A DNA stretch of 64,000 nucleotides. Source: Bdellovibrionales bacterium (GTDB lineage Bacteria; Bdellovibrionota; Bdellovibrionia; Bdellovibrionales; UBA1609). Both the position numbers and the translations under genes were made by a program. The notes under the pieces were generated by a model. The model was not told the DNA's origin. It ran no database searches and saw only the letters and a program-made list of their open reading frames with translations. The DNA is taken from contig JADJNU010000002.1 of the NCBI GenBank assembly GCA_016714165.1, positions 620,001 through 684,000 on the forward strand, in the 5' to 3' direction. Positions 51,169 through 60,431 of this stretch are shown here, in pieces. The first letter of the stretch is position 1. The number at the start of each line of letters is the position of its first letter.

Positions 51169-52467
51169 TTAACGCTTCAGATTGATCACCTCGGCCAATA
51201 ATTCATCTGTGGTGGTGATTGTCTTGGCATTCGCTTGAAATCCTCTCTGATTTTGTATGAGATTGACGAATTCTAGGGCTAGATCTACCGTTGACCGCTC
51301 CAGTGATTTAGCAAAGATTTTCCCGCGGCCGGCACGATTTGGTTTTCCAACAGCGGGAGATCCCGAGTCACGAGCTTCCTTCAATCGGTTGTTTCCCACT
51401 TTGAAAAGGGCTTCTGGATTTTCAAATTTAGCAAGGGCAATCTGGGCCAAATCCTTAGTTGCGCCATTGCTGTACAAAGCCGTGAGAACACCTTCATCGT
51501 TGAAAGAAAGGTTGGTGATGGTTCCTGCCGCTGACCCGTCTTGATTCCAACTCATCATATCGGAGTCTTTGCCATACTGCTTCGTACCGTCAAGCCCCTT
51601 TCCTTTATCAGTTGTGATGGAATCACCAAAATCAACCTTGATTTGCTGATTCTGAAAGGCTCCACCCTTAAAATTAAAAGTTGAGGAAACCATTTCTTCT
51701 GTATCTAATTTCCCGTCAACAGTGAAGGTGAGTTTCCCCTTGCACGCTTCACTCAATCCATCGTCAGCTCCTCCCATCATCTCTTTTCCGTCTACCATTC
51801 CTCGATATTCCCAAGTTCTATCAGCCAATTTATTGAAGAACATTGTCATTAAATGTTTGTTCCCTTGTGAGTCGTAAATCTCGACTCCCGTCGAATAATT
51901 GGAGCTATCGTAGGGATTTTTTGGATCGAAGACCTTCACCATACCTGGTTCTTGTGCCACTCGAGAATCAAGATTGAGCTCCATCCGAATCTTAGTTGTT
52001 CCCTTGGCCGGAATTAAGGCCCGAGGAAATTTGATATCTTCCACTTTATTAATGACAGTCCCATTTTCATCCGCCTCGAACCCCTGCACCCGCTGATTAT
52101 CATTTGTCACCAAATAGCCTTCCTTATCAAAATGAAAGGAGCCGTCTCGAGAAAAGGATTCACCGTCAGAACCCTTTAAGATGTAGTAGCCGTCGCCAGA
52201 GATGGCGAGATCTGTCGCTTTCTCGGTTGCATCGACATTTCCTTGAACGAGAATAGGATTGACGGCTCCAATTTTCACACCGCGACCAATTTGGTTTCCA
52301 CCCAAAATACCTTTTAAACTTTTTGAGATAATATCTTGAAATTCCGCCCGACTGGCTTTGAATCCAATTGTATTTGCATTGGCGATGTTATCACCAATAA
52401 CACCCAAGGCTTCACCTTGTGCGCTCAAACCGGACACACCGGTGTAAAGTGAAGAAAGAACACCCAT
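51169..52467 (-). CDS. flgE: FlgE, flagellar hook protein
   Basis: A protein of about 432 residues. The N-terminal rod-hook motif is SLYTGVSGLSAQGEALGVIGDNIANANTIGFKASR. The C-terminal helical region is ALEFVNLIQNQRGFQANAKT with the final LLAEVINLKR. The middle holds the variable hook domains (FDPKNPYDSSNYSTGVEIYD). ATG 52467 with GGAGGT eight bases upstream is preferred over an in-frame start ten codons earlier. It is the last gene of the large flagellar cluster. Confidence 0.95.
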   Translation of the reverse strand: MGVLSSLYTGVSGLSAQGEALGVIGDNIANANTIGFKASRAEFQDIISKSLKGILGGNQIGRGVKIGAVNPILVQGNVDATEKATDLAISGDGYYILKGSDGESFSRDGSFHFDKEGYLVTNDNQRVQGFEADENGTVINKVEDIKFPRALIPAKGTTKIRMELNLDSRVAQEPGMVKVFDPKNPYDSSNYSTGVEIYDSQGNKHLMTMFFNKLADRTWEYRGMVDGKEMMGGADDGLSEACKGKLTFTVDGKLDTEEMVSSTFNFKGGAFQNQQIKVDFGDSITTDKGKGLDGTKQYGKDSDMMSWNQDGSAAGTITNLSFNDEGVLTALYSNGATKDLAQIALAKFENPEALFKVGNNRLKEARDSGSPAVGKPNRAGRGKIFAKSLERSTVDLALEFVNLIQNQRGFQANAKTITTTDELLAEVINLKR

Positions 52468-52516
52468 ATAAGACCTCCATGTCTTCCGCCACCTCAATCA
52501 ATCAGTGACGTCTACG

Positions 52517-52529
52517 GAGGGGCCCCCTC
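52517..52529. other. GC-rich palindrome in the flgE leader
   Basis: GAGGGG-C-CCCCTC, part of a wider symmetric stretch in the 129-base gap between the TIGR02530 gene and flgE. It could be a weak terminator-like or regulatory hairpin. There is no T run, so its role is open. Confidence 0.3.
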
Positions 52530-52596
52530 TACGAGGTCCAGCCCCTATTATTTTTTAAAGCACCCAAACATCCTGTCCAGTCCTTACGAATCCAAA

Positions 52597-53028
52597 TCAA
52601 ATGACGACAGTGGAGTCGATGTTAGTAAATACATTGTCCTTCAATGAATTCCTGTCCATCACTGTCACTACCGTATTATTTTTCACGCTCACAATCATTG
52701 CTGAGTCATCAGTCAATATGAGAGTTTCCTTTGCCCCCTTTCCAGCGGCTCTTTCAACAGCGCTTTCAATTTTTCCCAAATATTCAGGTGAGAATGCAAT
52801 CCCTCGGGCCTGCATTCTCTCAACGGCATGATTAGAGAATCGAATACTCTCCGAGGAAGAATTTTCTCCACGTAGAGCCGATTGGCCTCCAGCTCCCTGA
52901 TTGATTTGACGCAGAGTCTGTCTAAACCCGCCTTTTTCATCCAATCCCTTTGGAGCCAAAACAGTGTCTCTTTGTCTCTGTAGGCCCTCAAGTGACTGAA
53001 TCTTTCCAGTATTTAAAACTTGACTCAC
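52597..53028 (-). CDS. Flagellar operon protein (TIGR02530 type)
   Basis: A 143-residue soluble protein matching the family found between flgD and flgE in many flagellar operons. SESIRFSNHAVERMQARGIAF, LGKIESAVERAAGKGAKETLIL and VTVMDRNSLKDNVFTNIDSTVV are the core pattern. Exact function is unknown; a role in hook assembly is suggested by position. It overlaps the end of flgD by four bases. Confidence 0.82.
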   Translation of the reverse strand: MSQVLNTGKIQSLEGLQRQRDTVLAPKGLDEKGGFRQTLRQINQGAGGQSALRGENSSSESIRFSNHAVERMQARGIAFSPEYLGKIESAVERAAGKGAKETLILTDDSAMIVSVKNNTVVTVMDRNSLKDNVFTNIDSTVVI

Positions 53029-54026
53029 AATCCCGCCTCGATCCCCTGCTTTTTCATCTCATTCACCATTTCGCGACTCATGCCCACCGTTTCCAAATTG
53101 TTCTCTAATTGAGAAGAAACCGAGCCCGAAGATTCTGCAACCGATGGCCTTTTTGCTTGCGGGCCAGACTTCTGAGTAGTGGGTAAAACCGTATTGACTT
53201 GTCTTGCCACTTTCCCCTGAGTCAATTGCGAAGGATCCACAATTTTCTTAACATCACTCAAGTGAATACTTTGATTGCCCACAATAAGAAGTGGTCCCTT
53301 AGGAGTGAAATTCACCCCGCTGATTGTTCCCTCAAATTTTGTCTCAGTGCCAACCTTGACCCCATTGGAGGCGAGGGCTTCAAATACAATTCGATACTCT
53401 CCCGCACGAGCTGGCTGTCCATCTTCAGTTAATCCGTTCCAACTCAACTCATTTTTACCTTTTTTGACATCGCTCAAACTCAACTCTCGAATAGTTTGAT
53501 TATTGGCATCCATAATTTTGACTTTGACATCGCTTGCATCGCCCAAGAGATCATAAACCACATCGTGAGTTTCTTTTTCGTCAGTTCGGCTGATTCGTGA
53601 CGAATCCCCGCTGACCCCCTTTCCTATGAGGCCGAGGGCTGCGAAATCATTTTTCGGACTTGTGGCCTTTGTGAGATCTCCAATCCCTTTGTCAATATTT
53701 CCCAGACTTTCAAGAGACGAAAACTGGGCCAATTGTGCTGCCATTTCATGATTTTCCATCGGATTTGTTGGATCCTGATTTTTCAATTGAGCGAGAAGTA
53801 GTTTTAAAAAAGCATCCCGATCCAGCTCATTGTTTCCGACTCTCCTCGTTTTTGCTGGATCGACCCAATTTGGATCGGCCACTTTATTTAAAACCTCACC
53901 GAGGTCTTTGTTCCCAAAGGCCTTTTTGTAATCTTCTGGGGAAACCTCATTTCCAACGGCCGGCTTCAATGCTGATTGCTGAACTGAATTTGACCAGGTT
54001 TGAGTGGAGTTCTTAATGTTAATCAT
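53025..54026 (-). CDS. flgD: FlgD, flagellar hook-capping protein
   Basis: A 333-residue FlgD. The conserved N-terminal block is DRDAFLKLLLAQLKNQDPTNPMENHEMAAQLAQFSSLE at about 68-105. The FlgD Ig/Tudor-like part has VKKGKNELSWNGLTEDGQPARAGEYRIVFEA. An extra C-terminal tail of about 100 residues exceeds the E. coli length. It caps the growing hook and is exported by the type III system. Lies between fliK and the TIGR02530 gene. Confidence 0.92.
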   Translation of the reverse strand: MINIKNSTQTWSNSVQQSALKPAVGNEVSPEDYKKAFGNKDLGEVLNKVADPNWVDPAKTRRVGNNELDRDAFLKLLLAQLKNQDPTNPMENHEMAAQLAQFSSLESLGNIDKGIGDLTKATSPKNDFAALGLIGKGVSGDSSRISRTDEKETHDVVYDLLGDASDVKVKIMDANNQTIRELSLSDVKKGKNELSWNGLTEDGQPARAGEYRIVFEALASNGVKVGTETKFEGTISGVNFTPKGPLLIVGNQSIHLSDVKKIVDPSQLTQGKVARQVNTVLPTTQKSGPQAKRPSVAESSGSVSSQLENNLETVGMSREMVNEMKKQGIEAGL

Positions 54027-54044
54027 TCAAGCTCCGGTCGTTCA

Positions 54045-55937
54045 TCATGCCACCAAATCCAATCTTCGACTCCCATTTCTAGGCTTTGATCTCATCGATG
54101 GAATTGATTGATCCACACTGTCATCCTGAGCTTGTGATCGATAATTTTTCATTGCAGGCATATCCACGAAGCCTTGGCGCCAATTTTGATTGTTCTGCCG
54201 AAATTCCTCAAGGAACTGACGAACATGACTTTGATTTTGATCCTGCATATTCTGATCCATGTGCTTCGAAATGTTATCAGGAGAACCAATTTTGATTTGG
54301 TCAACATTTATACGATGTGAAGAAAAGGTCTCCCTGAGATCAGCAAGCCCGTTTTCCAAAAGTTTCTTTGTATTCGCGTTTGACGCAATCATCTCGATAT
54401 TGATTCGACCGCCGTCGCTCATGACTTTGAGTGTAACCTCGCCGACCCCTTCCGGATTCAGCTTGATTTTCATTTCTCCACCACCGTTTTTAACCAAGAC
54501 TTGGGCCTGATCAACAACATCACGAACATTGGAAGATTCTTGAGCTGAAGTCATTTTCGGCATTTGAATTAAAAATTGATTGCCCTTTGCCCCTTCATGC
54601 TTCGGAGTATTTGCCAAGCCAGAAATCTGATCAGAGAGCTGATCAGAAAGTTGCTGTTCGCCCTGAAACTCCCTTTTTCCTTCCCTTTGGTTCTCAGCTC
54701 TTGACTGAGAAATTGAATGTGCCGACAAATCGTTCTTCTCAGATTTCCGAGTACCCCACTCAGGACCAGTGAAGCGAGTTTCCGCCTGATTAAGAACACC
54801 ATCAAGGTCTTGCGACTCAAATGATTTATCCTGGGATTCTTCCTGAGCAAGGCCGGAGAGATTCACCGGAAATGCCATTGTTTGATCAGCTTCCGTGTTT
54901 TGCGAAAATGCCGAAACTTCACTTCGAATAGCCGGAATTTCTGCTTCGCTCAAATGCGCAGCATTGGCGCCCTGGTCAGATTGTCCAGACGCTTTCACTT
55001 CTGAATTCAACATATCTGATTCACTCGCAGTTGCCTCGATGGATCGATTATCTCCCACGAATGTCTCAAAGCCACGAGGCCTTGCCCCACTTGCAGTATT
55101 CCGGCTCGTGGACAATTCAGCCCCGAGATCCGAAGTAAATCCTTGTGGAATAATTTGGCCGCTCTCAGCGACTGAAAGTATTCCGTTTGAGGGGCTCATT
55201 CCGGTAGAAGAAGAGTTTCTTGAATCAAACTCACTGACAACACCCTTTTTGCCTCCCATTGGTCCAATCGTTTCGTCATTTTTGGTTTCCTTATCCTGGC
55301 GCACTATTTGATTGTCTACAAAAAAAGCCTGCGACATTCTGTCTAAGGACGCACTGAGGGCCTTCTTTCGAGCTTCGTCTGCTGAAATAACTTCAAGCGA
55401 AACCTGCCGATCATTTCCATTTAGATATTCCCCAACATTGGACGGCGACGTCTGCTTAAGCAAGTTTTGAAAGAGCTCAAGGGCACGACCTCTTTCACTG
55501 CTTTCAAGCCCCAGTTGATCGACGATTTTTTCTACTGATGCCTCTGGTGGGGCTACAAGATCATTAGCCGAAAGCTGAGAAAAGGCCGCCACAATTTGAC
55601 CTGCATCAACTCCGACATCCTCTTCCATCTTTTTCAAAAAGCCCTGCATCGCCAGACGGCGAGTCAATTGATCCACCGAAGGGTTCAATCGACTTTGCAA
55701 TTCTGGATTTGCTCCTTCGGACGAGTCCTCGATCTCTTCCATGACATTCTGAGAATTTGGTTTCCCGGCGTCTGCTATTTCTCCACTTGGAGATTCTGTC
55801 AGCTTCATCTGCTTTTCGATATTTTTTCTAAAATCGCGAGCCACTTTCGAATCGCCCTGACGAATGGGCGAAGTCATTCTATCTGACTGATCTCTCGGAA
55901 TCTGGTTGGCACTCAATGCTGACAAGTTGTTTACCAT
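54045..55937 (-). CDS. fliK: FliK, flagellar hook-length control protein
   Basis: A 630-residue protein, low-complexity and Ser/Gln/Glu-rich for most of its length. The FliK C-terminal domain lies at about 480-570, with GGEMKIKLNPEGVGEVTLKV and HRINVDQIKIGS. The long N-terminal part acts as the molecular ruler in the family; 630 residues is longer than the E. coli protein (375). Located between the motE-like gene and flgD, the usual place. Confidence 0.88.
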   Translation of the reverse strand: MVNNLSALSANQIPRDQSDRMTSPIRQGDSKVARDFRKNIEKQMKLTESPSGEIADAGKPNSQNVMEEIEDSSEGANPELQSRLNPSVDQLTRRLAMQGFLKKMEEDVGVDAGQIVAAFSQLSANDLVAPPEASVEKIVDQLGLESSERGRALELFQNLLKQTSPSNVGEYLNGNDRQVSLEVISADEARKKALSASLDRMSQAFFVDNQIVRQDKETKNDETIGPMGGKKGVVSEFDSRNSSSTGMSPSNGILSVAESGQIIPQGFTSDLGAELSTSRNTASGARPRGFETFVGDNRSIEATASESDMLNSEVKASGQSDQGANAAHLSEAEIPAIRSEVSAFSQNTEADQTMAFPVNLSGLAQEESQDKSFESQDLDGVLNQAETRFTGPEWGTRKSEKNDLSAHSISQSRAENQREGKREFQGEQQLSDQLSDQISGLANTPKHEGAKGNQFLIQMPKMTSAQESSNVRDVVDQAQVLVKNGGGEMKIKLNPEGVGEVTLKVMSDGGRINIEMIASNANTKKLLENGLADLRETFSSHRINVDQIKIGSPDNISKHMDQNMQDQNQSHVRQFLEEFRQNNQNWRQGFVDMPAMKNYRSQAQDDSVDQSIPSMRSKPRNGSRRLDLVA

Positions 55938-55943
55938 ATTGAA

Positions 55944-56813
55944 CTATCGCCTTTTATATCCTGCAAATTTTTCTGAAATAATCTGTGCCTTGCTCGGTTC
56001 AAGCAAGTTCATAATCTCCGCGGCATTCTTTTTCTTCATTTGACCCAGAACCTCGATAGCGAGGTCTTCGTTCAAAGTCCCGATTACCTTTGCAGCTTGT
56101 TGCGGTTTCATATTCGAATAAAACTCCACCAATGTTTTCACTTTTTGCTGGTCAACTTCAACTTTATCTTTCAGGACCCCGGCAATTTGAACTCGGATCC
56201 TCTCCAGATGTTGAATACGTTCTTCAATCTCACTCTTCTGCTTATGCAATTCCTCTTCCAACTCGTTCAGCTCCTTTTCTCTTAGGTCCAACTCCTTTTT
56301 CCTCTCATTTAACTTACTGAAATAACTTAGGTCTTTAGAGTCTATTGTTTTTGAAGAATCGGCTTCGTGACTAAGGTCAGAGGATTTTTTTTCCGCATCT
56401 GAATCTTTGCCAGCGGATATTTTTTCCGGTTCCTTATCGGACTTTTGAGCCGATCCAGGACTTGGTTCATTCGCAAAAACTTCCGAAAAAACTCCGAATT
56501 CGATCCGATCAATGAACTTTTCTAAAATTCCTGGTTCAGAGACAAACAGAACCAAGAATCCAAATCCTGACATAAGGAGCAAGGAAATGGTCAAAAAAGC
56601 AGGATTCAGTTTAATTCTCTTTGAACTTCTCCGCTTTATTCCAAAAGCTTTTCGAAGGGACTGTTCAGTTTCTATAGAGCCAGCGGGACCGTGACTGGAA
56701 ACCGAATTCGAATTCAATCCTCGACCAAGAGACATGTTCACAGCCTTTTTTGAAGGAACTTGCCCAGAATTTTCTTTTGCCTTTTTAAAAAAATGATCAT
56801 ATCCCGAATTCAT
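55944..56813 (-). CDS. MotE-like flagellar protein (MgtE N-domain type)
   Basis: A 289-residue protein: basic cytoplasmic N-terminus, one membrane helix at about 72-90 (PAFLTISLLLMSGFGFLVLFV), a long coiled coil (KELDLREKELNELEEELHKQ), and a C-terminal MgtE-N-like domain (MKPQQAAKVIGTLNEDLAIEVLGQMKKKNAAEIM). This matches MotE/FliG-like periplasmic chaperones of the motor in related bacteria. Its ATG overlaps the fliJ stop by four bases (ATGA). Confidence 0.8.
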   Translation of the reverse strand: MNSGYDHFFKKAKENSGQVPSKKAVNMSLGRGLNSNSVSSHGPAGSIETEQSLRKAFGIKRRSSKRIKLNPAFLTISLLLMSGFGFLVLFVSEPGILEKFIDRIEFGVFSEVFANEPSPGSAQKSDKEPEKISAGKDSDAEKKSSDLSHEADSSKTIDSKDLSYFSKLNERKKELDLREKELNELEEELHKQKSEIEERIQHLERIRVQIAGVLKDKVEVDQQKVKTLVEFYSNMKPQQAAKVIGTLNEDLAIEVLGQMKKKNAAEIMNLLEPSKAQIISEKFAGYKRR

Positions 56814-57259
56814 TCTGATGCCTCCCTTTTGTGCCGCATCGTTACCATTTCATCGATGTCCTTGATTTCGTCTCGCCTCATTTTTCGAACAAAATCAAAG
56901 TATCTTCGAGACTTTAGTTTTTCTAAAGATTTGAATTGCTTCACGGCTTCAAGAAGAGCCTCATGCTTGGATTCTGCCTCCATCATGAGTGCTCTAACAC
57001 TTATTCTCTCGGCTTCAATTTTGGATTTTATTCCAATTAGAAAATCAACTCGCATCTGGATAGACGCTACTTGTCCGCTCTCCAAACTTTGGATTTCCTG
57101 TATTTCAAGGCGTGTTCGATCTGTGAGGAGATACAATTCGTTGATCCGATCAAGCGCATCATCAACCCTCTTTTTTGCTTGATAATATTGAATCTGAGCT
57201 TCCTCTTTGAGACGCTGTCGATACGCAAGGGCCGATTGGAGAGGAAATCGGAATTTCAA
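56810..57259 (-). CDS. fliJ: FliJ, flagellar export chaperone
   Basis: A 149-residue protein that is almost entirely helical and charged, as expected for the coiled-coil FliJ that links the FliI ATPase to FlhA. It begins KFRFPLQSALAYRQRLKEEAQ, a typical FliJ start. Start is TTG at 57259 with GGAGG seven bases upstream, only four bases after fliI. It lies between fliI and the MotE-like gene. Confidence 0.85.
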   Translation of the reverse strand: MKFRFPLQSALAYRQRLKEEAQIQYYQAKKRVDDALDRINELYLLTDRTRLEIQEIQSLESGQVASIQMRVDFLIGIKSKIEAERISVRALMMEAESKHEALLEAVKQFKSLEKLKSRRYFDFVRKMRRDEIKDIDEMVTMRHKREASE

Positions 57260-57263
57260 TCCC

Positions 57264-58589
57264 TTATCCTCCTAAAATTCGTTGCATCAGTTTCAAGGTC
57301 TGGAGTGGAGCACTTGTCTCACGCTCTCCTTGTCGCAAAAATTCATCGATAGATTCATGAACGTCTACAGCGCGATCAATTTTGGCATTGGAACCCGCCT
57401 TGTAGGCTCCAATATTAATAAGATCCTCTGCCTCTCCGTAAATAGCTAGATTTTCACGCAGAGCAAGAGCAAGTGCCTGGTGCTCCTCTGATATAATATG
57501 CCTCATGACACGGCTTGTGCTCTGTAAAACGTCAATCGCCGGAAAGTGTCCTCTTTGCGCCATTGAGCGACTCAATACGATGTGGCCATCCACAATTGAA
57601 CGAACCGAATCAGCGATTGGGTCATCCATATCGTCTCCCTCAACCAAAACCGTGTACAGGCCTGTGATTGATCCACAATTCTCAAACCTTCCGGCCCGCT
57701 CAAGTAATTTTGGTAGAAGCGAAAAAACACTCGGAGTGTAACCCTTTTGCGCAGGTGGCTCTCCTGTGCTCAAGCCAATTTCCCTTTGGGCCATTCCGAA
57801 TCGAGTCAAGGAATCCATCATCAAAAGAACATTTTGGCCCTGTTCACAAAAGAACTCCGCAATTGTTGTCGCAAAAAAGGCGGCTCTCATTCGCAAGAGC
57901 GGACTTTGGTCCGGAGTTGCCACAATAACAACAGATTTCTTAAGACCCTCGGGGCCCAGGTTTTGCTCCATAAATTCACGAACTTCTCGCCCTCGCTCAC
58001 CAATAAGAGCAATGACGTTTATGTCGGCCGTTGTATTTCGCGCGATCATTCCCAACAATACAGATTTTCCAACACCTGAACCTGCCATGATGCCCACTCT
58101 TTGCCCCTGTCCTATCGTCAGCAACCCATCAATGGCCCTCACGCCAAGGCTCAAAGGGGTATCAATGGGTGGGCGAAATAGGGGGTTCGTGATATCATTG
58201 TAGAGCGGTCTATCTCCCGATACGTTTAGGTCACCTTTGCCATCAATTGCCTTTCCCAGACCATCAACCACCCTTCCCAACAGTTCCGGTCCCGTAGGCA
58301 CAGTGGCTCTCAGCCGCAAGAGTTCAATTTTCGAACCCAAGCCCACTCCCCTCATCTCTCCGAGTGGCATCAGTACGATCTGTCTATCTTGAAAGCCAAC
58401 AACCTCGGCAAAAAATGAGGATTTCAGTCCACTCGGATAAACCGCACAAACACTCCCGACACATGCTCCAGGTAAAAATCCCTTCAAAGTAAAACCGGTT
58501 ACTTGTGTGATTTTTCCAATATCTTTTGTCACTTTGGTCATTGATAGGGCCGAAAGATACTTTTGCGCATCAAATTCCGCTTGATTCAT
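57264..58589 (-). CDS. fliI: FliI, flagellar export ATPase
   Basis: A 441-residue F1-beta-like ATPase. Walker A is GIMAGSGVGKSVLLGMIA, with ALIGERGREVREF. Walker B is VLLMMDSLTRFGMAQREIGL. PPAQKGYTPSVFSLLPKLLERAG and DGHIVLSRSMAQRGHFPAIDVLQSTSRVM are conserved. It energises flagellar protein export with FliH. fliH lies three bases upstream on the coding strand and fliJ follows. Confidence 0.96.
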   Translation of the reverse strand: MNQAEFDAQKYLSALSMTKVTKDIGKITQVTGFTLKGFLPGACVGSVCAVYPSGLKSSFFAEVVGFQDRQIVLMPLGEMRGVGLGSKIELLRLRATVPTGPELLGRVVDGLGKAIDGKGDLNVSGDRPLYNDITNPLFRPPIDTPLSLGVRAIDGLLTIGQGQRVGIMAGSGVGKSVLLGMIARNTTADINVIALIGERGREVREFMEQNLGPEGLKKSVVIVATPDQSPLLRMRAAFFATTIAEFFCEQGQNVLLMMDSLTRFGMAQREIGLSTGEPPAQKGYTPSVFSLLPKLLERAGRFENCGSITGLYTVLVEGDDMDDPIADSVRSIVDGHIVLSRSMAQRGHFPAIDVLQSTSRVMRHIISEEHQALALALRENLAIYGEAEDLINIGAYKAGSNAKIDRAVDVHESIDEFLRQGERETSAPLQTLKLMQRILGG

Positions 58590-58592
58590 GAT

Positions 58593-59372
58593 TTATCTGT
58601 TCTCTCCACCCGCGGATACTTTTGGCATGCGATCGCGTAGATCAGCCAAAACTCGGTCAACTCGCTGTTCGATTGTCGCATCTATGGCTCCGTAATTTGT
58701 CTCAACCAAGCATCCGCCTGACCGAATACCATCACCGACTTCCAGTTTTATTCGTTTGAGCTCCTCAGACTTTTTCCCACCTTTTTTTCGAAACTCCTCA
58801 ATTGTCGCCAGATCCTCTGCCGACACAAATAATGTGATATCCTCATCTTTATGAACATCCGCCATGACTACCTGAAGTGTATAAAATATGCTTTGTGGAT
58901 CATCGGAAATTTGGCGAAGGGCTATACGACCGGCCACCTGGATAAGTAATTCCATGAGTTGCCTCTCATTTTCTGCCAAAAATCGATTTCTCAAATTTTC
59001 AAAATGATTAAGTAGACCATCAAGTTTTACGAGCCTCTCTTCAATTTCCGACTTCTTCTCCCCAAAAGCGAGCTCTCTGCCCTCAATCAGACCAAGGTCA
59101 AAGGCCTCACGATATCCCTTTTCCTCAAACTCCTTAACCTTTTGTAAAACCAATTCTTCGATCTTGTCGTCAATTCCCTTCTTCTGAAGGTCCGCCATCC
59201 TTGTTTGAGTTAAAACTAAATCAGAAATCTTGAAATCAGAAGCCATGGAACCTTGGGACGATAGAAAATCACTCGTCTGCTCACTCACAGCCATGGGGAA
59301 TGTCTTTGGATGATAATCGAAAATAATTTTTTCGGAATTTTCACTTTTTACAATGCTTGAGCTCTGTTTCAT
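58593..59372 (-). CDS. fliH: FliH, flagellar export ATPase stator
   Basis: A 259-residue, charged, helical protein. The middle has an extended coiled coil (EREL-type: LVLQKVKEFEEKGYREAFDLG, KKSEIEERLVKLDGLLNHFE). The C-terminal domain has RQLMELLIQVAGRIALRQISD and VEVG-like GDGIRSGGCLVETNYGAIDATIEQRVDRVLADL, the FliH/YscL pattern. It binds FliI and FliN. Sits between fliG and fliI. Confidence 0.9.
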   Translation of the reverse strand: MKQSSSIVKSENSEKIIFDYHPKTFPMAVSEQTSDFLSSQGSMASDFKISDLVLTQTRMADLQKKGIDDKIEELVLQKVKEFEEKGYREAFDLGLIEGRELAFGEKKSEIEERLVKLDGLLNHFENLRNRFLAENERQLMELLIQVAGRIALRQISDDPQSIFYTLQVVMADVHKDEDITLFVSAEDLATIEEFRKKGGKKSEELKRIKLEVGDGIRSGGCLVETNYGAIDATIEQRVDRVLADLRDRMPKVSAGGENR

Positions 59373-59393
59373 ACAGTCCCGCCTGTAAATTGA

Positions 59394-60431
59394 TTACACA
59401 AGAGCATCTTCAGATCCACCGCGTGCAATAAGAATTTTACCTTCGGTTTCAAGTCTTCTCGCCACATTTACAATCTCCACTTGCGCCGTTTCAACATCGG
59501 AGAGTCGAGAAGGTCCCAAATTTGATAAATCATCTTTAAGAAGGTTTGCAGCTCTCTGCGAAATATTTTTGAAGATTTTAAGCCGAATTTCCTCGTTCGC
59601 AGTCTTCAAAGCCAACAATAGTTTGTCGTTAGGAACTTCCTTGAGAAGCGTTTGAATGCCCCGATCGTCGATTTTAACAATGTCCTCAAACACAAACATG
59701 AGTTTGCGAATTTCTTCGGCAAGTATCGGATCTTTTTCTTCGATTCTTGCCATAATAGCTGTCTCGGTGTTTTTATCCATAACGTTCAGCATTTCAGCAA
59801 CCGGCTGAACCCCACCAAGAGCAGCCTGTTCAACCGTTCCTACGCTTGCCAATTCGGCCTTGAGCACGCGGTCTACTTCTGCAATAAGTTCAGGAGCAAC
59901 ATGATCCAGGTTTGCCAAACGCAAGACCACTTCAGACTGCAGAGTTTCAGGCAATCTCTTAAGTACCTCACCCTTTTTTTCTGGCTCTAGATGAGCCAAA
60001 ATCACCGCAATCGTCTGTGGATGCTCATTGATAAGAAAGTTAGACAGAGATTTTGCATCTACCATTTCCAAACTTTCCAACTGCCGTTGAGCAGGAGAGT
60101 TGACATTCAAGTGCCCTAATATTCCACGTGCACGTTCCTCTCCAACTGCATCAACAACAGTCTCCTTATTGGTCGTTTTTTCCGAGAAAATGTACTCTGA
60201 AGTTTCACTCACCATCTCGTAGTATTCCTCAAGAACACGCTTAGTCACCTCCACCGGCACAATTCTGTACTTCTGCATGGTCGCGAGTAGTTTTCGAATT
60301 TCAGCGTCTTCAGTGTGCTTGAAGAGAGTTTTTGCTGCTTCTGCACCCAAATAGTTGAGTAATATGGCAGCTTTTTCAAATCCACGAAGGTTACCGAACT
60401 GAATATCCTCAACTTTAATTAATCGCACCAC
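59394..60431 (-). CDS. fliG: FliG, flagellar motor switch protein
   Basis: A 345-residue FliG. LRGFEKAAILLNYLGAEAA opens the N-terminal FliF-binding domain. EHPQTIAVILAHLEPEKKGEVLKRLPE is the EHPQ motif of the middle domain. The C-terminal stator-binding domain has VFEDIVKIDDRGIQTLLKEV and charged residues (NDKLLLALKTANEEIRLKIFKNISQRA). Start is GTG directly after the fliF stop, so translation is coupled. Confidence 0.96.
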   Translation of the reverse strand: MVRLIKVEDIQFGNLRGFEKAAILLNYLGAEAAKTLFKHTEDAEIRKLLATMQKYRIVPVEVTKRVLEEYYEMVSETSEYIFSEKTTNKETVVDAVGEERARGILGHLNVNSPAQRQLESLEMVDAKSLSNFLINEHPQTIAVILAHLEPEKKGEVLKRLPETLQSEVVLRLANLDHVAPELIAEVDRVLKAELASVGTVEQAALGGVQPVAEMLNVMDKNTETAIMARIEEKDPILAEEIRKLMFVFEDIVKIDDRGIQTLLKEVPNDKLLLALKTANEEIRLKIFKNISQRAANLLKDDLSNLGPSRLSDVETAQVEIVNVARRLETEGKILIARGGSEDALV